Assembly: GCA_040954595.2 (NCBI GenBank)
Contig: CM082581.2
Location: 7,936,001 to 8,000,000, forward strand
DNA length: 64,000 nt
DNA from: Balanoglossus misakiensis
Lineage: Eukaryota > Hemichordata
Direction of reading: 5' to 3'
Both the position numbers and the translations under genes were made by a program. Shown here in pieces: positions 55,173-64,000 of this stretch. Under the pieces are notes generated by a model, which worked only from the letters and a program-made list of their open reading frames with translations, did not search any database and had not been told where the DNA came from. Numbering within the stretch: the first letter of the stretch is position 1; each line of letters begins with the position of its first letter.

Positions 55173-58100
55173 TTAGAAAGGCAAATCTGGTCTGCTCTTC
55201 AAATACTCCTGAAGCTGGGGTAGCGCCAACATTCTTTGACGGTGTTCTTTCAGTAGAGGGCATGCGTCAATGACGTCACCTTTGTCCACATCCTTCGCCA
55301 TTTTCTCCAACGTTTCGTAAAGGTCGCAGAACACGAAGTCGGCGTGAGTAATCTGCGTTGGAGATGAGAAACTGTTAGAAGTGTATCTGTAGGACTTAGT
55401 TCAATTATGTTAAGCAAACATCAGGGATAAGTCGACTTTCGCTACGCTCGACCGATGTGCCATCAAATATGATATCCTACAATTGTAGATGACTTTACCT
55501 TGTTTCCAACAAGGTAGCCCTTTCCATCGTTATTAGCTTTGAGGGTCAGTTCCATTCTCTTCAAAAAGGCAGGTAGTTTATTGTTCACCAAGTCTGCCTT
55601 TGCGGTTGCCTGCAAGATATTATTTGTGAAGTGACATGAGTGATAGTTTGTATAAGCAACATCCATACATCCATACATCCATCCATCCATACAGACAGAC
55701 AGACAGACAATTTACGTATACAGTGTATTCATTTCCATGCTTAATATGGGTTACCTACAGGATCTTCAGCAAAGAACACAGTCCCTAAGTTTTCCATATG
55801 TTCTGACAGCGTATCAACTAGACAGTCTGCCTTGGCTGTTTCCCACGCAGTTTCTCCAATCACACCTGAATTGGCCAGAAAGAAAGAATATCAGCCGGTT
55901 ACCATGGTTTGGGGGGAAGATGCTTCCGGGCGTGCGCAGTGGGAAGTTCCTGATAACGATGGTCAGCCCCTCTTATCATGGTCAGGCCGAGGTAAGTTGC
56001 TCAAAATTTCACCGACTGCGGCTTTACACAACAGAACACAACATGAAAGCCAGCTACACTTGCGCATTAAAAAGAATTGGGTCATGGAATGACTTTCTGT
56101 GCCGACGAGGTGGCAACGGTGTTCAAGGCTGACCTGTCCCAGTTCTCATCTGGAACAAAACTTATGCCAAGCTATACGTGTCAGGCGATGGCAGGTCAGC
56201 GCACTGTCTCGAGAAAATATGTCGCACGTGGAAGTTTTTTTACCAACTGCACCTACCTCCCTGACGGGCGGCAAATCTCAGCAGAGCTTTCGACTGACAG
56301 ACAATTTCGCCGTTCATTTCAGCCCAGGGCATCTGACCAAAAGTACCGCAGTATTCGCCATCTATTGAGAACACGATAAAATGGAAAATCGATTTACACC
56401 AATATCCTTCCACTAGAAGACTATAAATACGCAAATATAGTGCAGTGAATAAGATCTGACTTGCTGAGTTCCTTTAAGGACAGTAATCATCGGTAATTAT
56501 CAGTTGATTATTACAACATCATAATCTGTTTATGATTCCGATATAACGTTTTTATATTTACGTCTTACAACTAATTCTGTCAATTGCAAAGACTGAAACG
56601 GCTTTCGATTGAAAATCACCAGTGTGAGTCGAACACGTTGCATGGTTCTATAAAAGAGACGAGTTCAAATTCTACGTTTTCTGCTCTAAGCCTGCATCAA
56701 GCTGCATCTTGAACCGTCATCAGAGGCTCAAATGCTACCATAACACAGCTAAACAATTCTGTTTAATATCTAAATATTTACTCTTTTTTCTGGCACCCCA
56801 TTCTTCTTGTGTCAGTCGCCTGTCTTCGAATTTGACACCGCTGTAGTGTAAGATAAGACGTATGGGTTCAACTCGCCCGCGAAATCCGAAATAATACAGC
56901 ACAATGGTCGGTTTGGTCGTCTGGAAAAAAAATACCAGAAGAAACAACTTCAACAGGCAGTTTGAAAAAAGGAAATCTTAAATAAACGAAGCGAATAATC
57001 AATAGACGTTTTAAATGAAAATGAATCAGTTGAAAACACCATTATATCGACTTCCCTCTAAGTGTTTATAAATCATAACAGTTTGCTGTTGCTATGTTAC
57101 CATTTACATTTTCTACAGTTGACCTTAATAGGCGCTGATAACACACTTACACAATCTATGGACCTAAGGCTGAGCATACATACTCAGAAGTTCAAAGTTA
57201 AATATTTATATGCCTCACAGAGACGTGACACTAGGTTGTCTCACAGAGAATGTATTTATGAATGTATGATAAACATTACGAAGCGTATAAGCATTAAATG
57301 CATAATATACATGCATTTTGTAAATTTTACAATTAATCTATTTGTAATATTTTAATACATGTGTGTATACATTTAATGGCTTGTGCAGTGAATTGTCCAA
57401 TGAATACTAATACTCTTATGACATTGTTAACACATGGAAATGTAAAATTTCAAGTCAAGGTTGTCCACTTAAATCGATAACATTTACAAAACTTCCCAAA
57501 TGACCGCCCACAGACCCCCAACACTGATCGGAATGACAAAAGCACTGATGTACACGTAACATGCAAGCCCGGTACGTGATCAGGAATGTGTTAGTGTGTT
57601 TGTGATTATTACCTCCTCTGGCTCAGTTTGTGCGGCACTCTCATTCTCGCTCTGGTAAAAAAGATGCAGGGAAAAGAAGAAAACATAGGCAAGGTGGTTA
57701 TTGCAAAGTGGTCAGAGTTTGTGCGCCGTACGTTAAAAGGGGTTGTCCGAAGCGGCGAAGAGAAAATACCAGCATATAGCGTGTACGAAGACATTGCATA
57801 ACTTTTCCCCCGCAAGTATATGCATTATCTTTGTTGAGGGAATTGTTGGGTTAATCGAAGGCTGAATGTTGCTTTTGTGAAACACCTGTCAGCTTGCACT
57901 CACCACTAATGCGCATATACATAGAAATCACTTCAGCGGTTTTCTTTTTTCTGTCTTTCATTATCTGTAAAGTTTACTTGTTTTGTTTCTTGTTACCTGT
58001 CGCGCAGCATCGACGTGCAAACACTGGGAGATGTGTCAGGATCGCACTGCATGCAACACAATCATGTTTGTCATCTATGATGCTGCATGGTGTTTAGACA

Positions 58101-59447
58101 CTCGTGTTGACTTTGGTTTCAACAATCACGCCCTTGGCAACACACCAAAATAACTCGAAGGTCGATAATCTTTCGCGAATCGTTCAGGTCTTTGCGTCTT
58201 CAATGTGTTCTGTGACTCAGCGAAATTACATCGAGGTCGGACGGTATTGGTGAATGACTTAAGACGTTCGAAAAAAGGGCGATGACCTTCTTACGGTTTT
58301 CTTTTGCCGTTTGCATACGCATTCTGTGGAGCTTAAAATGTGAACGTGAACGTGTACTAAATAATAGTATTTCGATCAGTCTTTTCAGTGCATAAATGCT
58401 TCTGTACATTGACGAATTCTTTGACGGAAATCGATTTTGCCCGAAGTGTCAAAATAATTACAACTTTATGTAGGAAGCATCAATCAACAGGCTAATCACG
58501 AACGTACATGCGTGCGTGTAGTGTCGGGTTGATCAGGATTGTAGACTAAGTATTTCTTTGTGAATCAAAACCATTGTGAGCTAAGGGAAGAGTACAATAT
58601 GCGCTTGCGGATTCCACGATGACTAGCATTTTTTGTATTGATTACGTGGGTACATAGACCAGTGGCCTACATACTAAGTAAGTTACAGCATGTTCTACAT
58701 TGAGGAGATTCTTTGTGCATTTACCGGGCAAGAGTGAAATGCAGAAAAGAAAACTGAGAACAGCGTTATCGGCTTACAGTCTGAGACAGAGAAAAAGAGG
58801 AACGCATTCATGCAAATTACTAATTAGCCAGCAAAGCTACACTAGATACAGAACGGTTGCTTTACTTTTATACAAGGAATATGTTGGAAGGAAACCTCAG
58901 ATGCCACCAACATCAGTTTTGCGTCTTGGAGCAAGAGTTTTAAATTGTATCAGGCACCTCACTTGTGCCCTTCTTTAAGGAGATATACAAGAAAACGGGC
59001 CATGCCTTCAGCCACAGACTGTAGAAAGAATTCTACAGTCTATGATTCAGCATATAACCATAGGGATAATCATGTTTTTGTTCACAACATGCATGGACGT
59101 TGCACGTAGTTAATTCCCACTTTTGGAGAGAATGAGTCGCCCGGCCCGCTAAAGCGTGGTAGCATCCTTGAGAGAGAGTGAGAAACCTATACACACTCTA
59201 CAGATACCTAAAACACGAAGCACAATGAACAGTGAACGGAAAGCTAGTCGATACCTCTGGTACATTGCCGGCCTGTCGTCTGCTTGGCTCCGCCTGAAGG
59301 AAAGAAAGCGTCGTCGGGTGCACGTCAGAGATTCGTAAATAACTTCAAAACATATAGTCCACATCATGCATTATCGATAAGAATGTTGAGACAACTTACC
59401 TTTGGCTGTGTCTCCACCTTCGTGCTCTTGCTGTCGCTGCAACCCAT
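55173..59447 (-). CDS. Sigma-class GST 2 with N-terminal MGCS acylation motif
   Basis: Seven minus-strand exons in coding order: 59400-59447, 57613-57651, 56782-56920, 56257-56361, 55759-55865, 55499-55609 and 55173-55352; 242 residues. The last five exons match GST 1: IVLYYFGFRGRVEPIRL with catalytic tyrosine at residue 39, FGQMPWAEMNGEIVCQS for glutathione binding, and GNKITHADFVFCDLYETL in the helical domain. Two extra 5' exons add a polar 29-residue head, MGCSDSKSTKVETQPK then SENESAAQTEPEE. Met-Gly-Cys-Ser at the N-terminus is a classic signal for N-myristoylation at Gly2 with palmitoylation at Cys3, so this enzyme may sit on membranes rather than free in the cytosol. All joins are in frame (phases 0-0-1-1-0-0). 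Confidence 0.88.
59016..59041. repeat. Perfect 11-bp hairpin in GST 2 intron 1
   Basis: AGACTGTAGAA and TTCTACAGTCT separated by AGAA. Too short for a microRNA precursor; may be a remnant of a small inverted-repeat element. Confidence 0.6.
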
Positions 59448-59838
59448 GTTTGCTTGATCGGGTGATTTTTTCCGCCGACCTTTTTTCTTCAAAGCTCGAC
59501 CAGCGTGTGTTGACCAGGACGCGACGTTCAAATCTTACTAGTCACTCCACTGCCTGTTTAAAGACGATCGAATTCTATCGCAGGTGTTCTCTGATTGATT
59601 AGGCGTGACCCCTCACCCCAGCGATCGAGTTCGTGCCGAAACATTGGATGACTAAGCTAATGTACTCAGTCAATTGTTATTATAATTTTCTTTACGTTGA
59701 GGATTTACTATATCGACTAAATAATAGCCCTGGTAACATAATTCATTCACAAACACACAGGGCTCCCTAGCTCAATTTCTAGTAGTCCGATCTCCATTTC
59801 ATTGATAGCAGCGCAAAACCAGGCCAGTGCGCAAAAAG
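59448..59838. promoter_or_regulatory. Possible bidirectional promoter between GST 2 and the plus-strand ORF
   Basis: The 391 bases lie between the GST 2 start codon (minus) and a plus-strand ATG at 59839 followed by a consensus donor. No TATA box seen on either strand. Function is inferred from layout only. Confidence 0.3.
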
Positions 59839-61640
59839 ATGGTGGCAATGTGGGGGCGCTATTTGGGCGACGAACTATACGGTAAGTGAATTTTCGTCTT
59901 CTGATTCAGTCACAACCATATAACAATTTCGACAGTTTCCCTCGGTCGCAGTTTCATGCATCTAAGATCGATGTTGGTATACTGATGTTTCATTTGAGTT
60001 GAAGTATTCTTCTGGTTGAAATGCCACTAGGAACTGAACTATGCAGCATGTTCAGAACCAACGAATGACGTCGAAGATCGCTCCACAGGCAGGGAATACT
60101 CAAGAGACGAGCAGACAGAACCCGTAGTGCTCGTTATCCTGAAATTAGACCCCGGAAGTGCGATTGCCCGGTGATTGGCCTTCAGTACGGACACAGATCA
60201 AGCTACAAATGACTAACAAATGTGCTCTGAAGTATCCAGACACAACAGAGGTATTGCGTGCCTCATAATTTAATATGCTTTATTGTATTTACAAATTACA
60301 ATTCGAATATCGGCTAAAATTGTTTACATCATAAGATATTGAGACACCTTGTAGACGTTTGCTCCCTGCTAATGTCTTAGGCGTTCTTCAGAATTGACAG
60401 GGTTGCTCATCATCTTAAGATGTTCTTGCCAGACACAAACTGACCACTTGTCTCCGGTTTTAATTGTGTGGCAAACGTGGTGAAGACACACGGAATTGTG
60501 CGTGCTTGTGACGTGAAGGAGGGAGTTCACTAGCCGGGACAGCGTCTTTCGGCCGCGAAACGGGAGACACTGTTTGGCACGCCGAAGCCAGCGATAGGCT
60601 ATATCATGAGAGATGTACGGCATTTCAAAACATATATGATAACAATAGTATTGATGGTTATCGCTTCTGACAACCGCAGAGAGGTAGACTGATACGGATC
60701 CGTCCGGGCCAGTGACGCCCCGATGATATGGATAAACACCTCACAGAGATCGGAGGTTACGGACCTGTAACGCGAACCTCGGGCCAAACAAGATCACTAA
60801 CAAGCACTAACGAGACAGTGTCTGCGCCCGGCTTCTCCAGAGTTGAACCCAACCCCCGGTGATTTGCGGCGTTTTGTTGTTCCACTGATACACAAAAAGA
60901 CACGTTTGAAGAAATTAAAAAAAATCACCTGCTCACATATTGTACGTACGATAGGTGTGACGCGCGAACTTGTAAAATCATTTTAGGCCCACTTGTACTA
61001 AAAACCAGCATTGAATACTAGTACCTAATGAATTCTGTGTCTCAGACTCTACATGCTTAATTTAAACTTCTTACGCCATACAAGTATTTACTGTGGCGTG
61101 CTCAACGTCGTACACGAAATATGGTCTTTTGCAAGTAAATGAAGATTTTGCGGGCGGAAATCGATGCGCATGTTGATGTCACCAATAAATATTATTCGGA
61201 CGAAACATGGCAATATTTTCATCAATTTCCCTTCCATGGACACGTGTTAAAACCATAAGCGACCGCACGAAAATAATACATTGGTTCGATTAAGCGCTGA
61301 TAATAGACACTTCGATCGATGATTTACTTCGTTATTATGAGCCGGTGGTGTCCGTTTCACATAGCAGACATGGGGGCGTCGGATGATTATTTACGGACGC
61401 TGTAACATTATGTTATTGCTATCCAATACTCATTATTATATTCCCTGCAACTATGGTTATAAGGAAGAGTTTTGAATTTCAGGACAGCTGTTGCATGATA
61501 CTGATATCAAAGCATTAAAGGATCTTAACCAAACTGAACTAGGAGAAAAATGTCTCGTGTCATTTTCTTCAAAGATAGCAAAGAAGCTGATATGTACATG
61601 TATGCATGTATGTATTAAATACAACGATATTCAAAGATAA
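59839..61640 (+). CDS. Possible small two-exon gene of unknown function
   Basis: Exon 59839-59881 reads MVAMWGRYLGDELY and ends in phase 1 at a consensus GTAAGTG donor. An acceptor at 61482 (TTTGAATTTCAG) opens a matching phase-1 frame, QLLHDTDIKALKDLNQTELG then EKCLVSFSSKIAKKL, to TAA at 61640 (66 residues). The final residues come from an ACATGTATGT repeat, so a further splice (for example at the GTATGT near 61610) is likely. I do not recognise the protein. The join is one of several possible. Confidence 0.35.
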
Positions 61641-63345
61641 TACTATACCACACACTCAGGTACACACCACAACACAATACAATGCAATACAGCACTGCAA
61701 TTTCTACTGTCTTGTATTCGGTTCCGCTCCGCATGTTCTGCAGATCCTCATTTGTGACGTCATCACTGTATCATCGTGATTTGAACATTCCTGCAAGATC
61801 GCCTGTTTGTGTTTTCAAAATCATGCACCGCACGAAGCGAATGTTCTCGAAACCATGACCACAGCGCACAATCTGCGGATGAAGTGAACCAGTGGACGAT
61901 ATCAACCACCAGCCAGCCAGCCAGCCAGCCAAGCCCATGGGCACAGAACGAAGATGTAAACAAATCGACTCCAGATCGGAAACGCATGGACCGGAAACAC
62001 TCCTTTCCAGACCCGTTGATCAATCCCAGATCCTGTCAAACCCCGTTTGCAGCTTTCGAAACTGATATACCAGCCCCCTAACCGCATCCTTTGCAAATTG
62101 CGCACCCCGTGGAACACCAAAACGTGGCCTTTGGGGTTAACGTCACGCGGAGGAGTTTTGTAATTAGCGACTGTTCACGGATGGAAATGTACATGTAACT
62201 TCCCACTAACCGATAAGACGGCAGTCTCATAACTCCATCCTCTTCATATGGGAATAACTACGGTATGATAGCAACGATAATAAAAGCACAGAAACGAGCT
62301 GAAATTATTGCAACGATACATGAGGCTATCAATGCATGTTCCGGTATTCATCATAGATACTACGGCAGACTTCAGGTCTGTCGTGAGAATTGCTTTTGAC
62401 TTTATGTTACAAGGATGGTCACTCTGCATGAATGAATGAATGAATGAATGAATGAATGAATGAATGAATGAATGAATGAATGAATGAATGAATGAATACA
62501 ACTCACAGATGTGCGTTTTTCCTCACTCATCGGGCCAACATGCTCGAGACTACCAGGAAATCTGGAAACCATTGCCCACACAGTCGTATATCGTTGCTAA
62601 CCAGCCCTTTATTACTGGTAGTCTGGTCATGGATAAAACTCACTGACAATCATTCTGGGATTTGACATGGCGTGCCCCAGAGTCATAACCCTAGCTATAA
62701 AGCAGACCGGACTGAAAGTCCAATGACGGATCGGTGGAGCTATCAATCATAAAGAAAACGCCAACATCACAGGAAGACAGACAAGGGTGAATGATATACC
62801 AGGCCTGGTCGGGCCCGCCGAGTTTTAATGGCCGTCATAACGGCCGCTCGAAGGACAGGTTTGAAGTCAAGTGTAATCGGAGATATCCGCGTACGATCGA
62901 CCACGTTGAAGAGACAGCGAAACCACTTGGTTTAAATCACCGTAAGTGACAAAGACTATGGCTTGTTTATCCAACATCCAGGGAAGACCGGACCGCCCAA
63001 CCGTGCTAATTGATTCCGTCATCTCTGTAACGGGCGCCCATTGGCCAAAGCCGGCCTTGGTTAAGCCTAACCGCGGCAAGGATGACCAATCACGGCCCGC
63101 GTCTGCCGAAGGCTGTGGGTCTGGTCGGCTTGATCTATCGGCATCGCTTCCTCTTACTCTTGAAATCACAACTCTCTCGGCTGTTCATAAAATGATACCC
63201 CACTCAGAAGGACGTGAATCATGTTTCAGGCAGTAGAGGAAGTCTTGTTAACGGCTTGAGCACACACACTCATAACACGAGCTTACTCACTCACCAGGCC
63301 CGATACAACTGGAAGAGTCGTCGGGTTTCTCTCCGTGTGGCTGAG
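61641..63345. other. Lbx upstream region
   Basis: No exon seen. Contains (CCAG)n near 61909-61931, the (TGAA)n repeat, and a TATAAAG at about 62696 that could be a distal Lbx start site. Confidence 0.4.
62428..62497. repeat. (TGAA)n microsatellite
   Basis: About 17 copies of GAAT. Confidence 0.95.
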
Positions 63346-63718
63346 ATGCCGGAAAACAAAGGACGAAAGCGCGCTGCGACTTCGACGGAGCCGAGTGTGC
63401 CGGACTCCGTCAAACGCCTGTCAAAAGTCCGACTTCCACCACCTGCCGTGCCCAACAAACCGCTGACTCCGTTCTCGATACGGGACATCCTAAATTCCAA
63501 GTCCAGTCGACAGAATCACCGCAGGGCGCAGCGAGAGCTGCCTTCGCCCGCCGACGGCCTCGCTCGGTTGCCGAATCGGAGCGTTCGTGAAGAAACCACG
63601 AGCGGGAGTTCCAGTTCAGGCGCACGGAATGGCGGTCACAATCCTCTAAATGCCCTGGAAGAACTTACTCAAGAAACGTTCAAGGGACTCGAGGAGAATA
63701 TTATAAAGACCGCCGAAG
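63346..63718 (+). CDS. lbx: Ladybird homeobox (Lbx), first coding exon
   Basis: A 373-base exon (124 codons plus one base, phase 1) from ATG 63346 to a GTATGA donor at 63719. The product is a homeodomain transcription factor; in other animals Lbx acts in muscle precursor and dorsal neuron specification. Two Lbx signatures are present: the engrailed-homology repressor motif in NKPLTPFSIRDILNSK (residues 37-52), as in Lbx PLTPFSIEDILNK; and PLNALEELTQETFKGLE...TAEG near the end, matching Lbx PLCALEELASKTFKGLE...AAEG. The exon stops within the final glycine codon, where Lbx genes have their intron before the homeodomain exon. The homeodomain is beyond the window. The upstream open frame from 63214 is in frame but lacks a conserved start, so MPENKG was chosen. 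Confidence 0.92.
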
Positions 63719-64000
63719 GTATGATATTAAGACCATCATAACAGACTGGACAAAGCAGTGACACAGCACTGGCAAATGCCAACTTTATTTTTAAAAAAAA
63801 CGTGCCCTTATGGAAGCCACCCACATATAATTGCGTGTTATAACTGAGCTATATTGTGGCGACAATCTCAGAACACTGTTGTTTATATATAGAAACTGAA
63901 TATCGACCATACCCAATTTGTAATAGCCGTGGTGGAAACGGCGTGAAATTGGTTCTATGTACGAGTAATCAGTGTTTGTTTTATCCAACGGGATAAAAGA
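63719..64000 (+). other. Start of Lbx intron 1
   Basis: Begins at the exon donor and runs off the window. No other feature seen. Confidence 0.8.

Noticed and set aside
58700-58978. 92-codon basic frame in GST 2 intron 1
   Set aside because: No recognisable features, opposite to the host gene and no splice partners.
63214-63345. Longer Lbx N-terminus from the upstream in-frame start
   Set aside because: The added residues look like translated 5' UTR; Lbx proteins begin shortly before the eh1 motif.

Overview
This is a 64 kb stretch of intron-rich eukaryotic DNA from an animal. It has short exons with GT..AG introns, about 40% GC, many microsatellites and many copies of the palindrome TACATGTA. 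A Ladybird-type homeobox gene, two sigma-class glutathione S-transferases and a TRP channel point to a marine invertebrate, most likely an invertebrate deuterostome (hemichordate, cephalochordate or echinoderm). A lophotrochozoan cannot be excluded from sequence alone.

Layout, left to right. 136-1994 (+): the last five exons of a TRPC-like cation channel. About 2.8-50.1 kb (+): a head-to-tail array of ten related, previously unrecognised small genes (called here HCL-1 to HCL-10, helical-cytokine-like, a placeholder name). 51.2-59.4 kb (-): two sigma-class GST genes; the second has an added N-terminus starting MGCS, a predicted acylation signal. 59.8-61.6 kb (+): a possible short gene divergent from the second GST. 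63346-63718 (+): first coding exon of a Ladybird (Lbx) homeobox gene; the homeodomain lies outside the window.

The HCL array is the main discovery. Each gene encodes a secreted-looking, cysteine-poor, strongly alpha-helical protein of about 200-310 residues. The full gene plan is five coding exons with intron phases 1-0-0-0: a short exon with the start of the signal peptide, then signal end plus a C-terminal helix, then a short loop exon, then a long two-helix exon, then an acidic loop plus last helix. This exon plan, phase pattern and set of exon sizes match the vertebrate long-chain class I helical cytokines and hormones (IL-6, G-CSF, EPO, growth hormone, prolactin). Several promoters carry TATA boxes with kappaB-like and CRE sites, and most 3' ends carry UUAUUUAUU-type AU-rich elements, both typical of inducible cytokine genes. 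HCL-2, -3 and -4 are recent duplicates that still share upstream, 3'-UTR and downstream AP-1-containing blocks; HCL-1 and -5 are intermediate and HCL-6 to -10 are very divergent. Membership rests on my own exon-by-exon translation; the four-helix cytokine fold is an inference that needs structure prediction and expression data.
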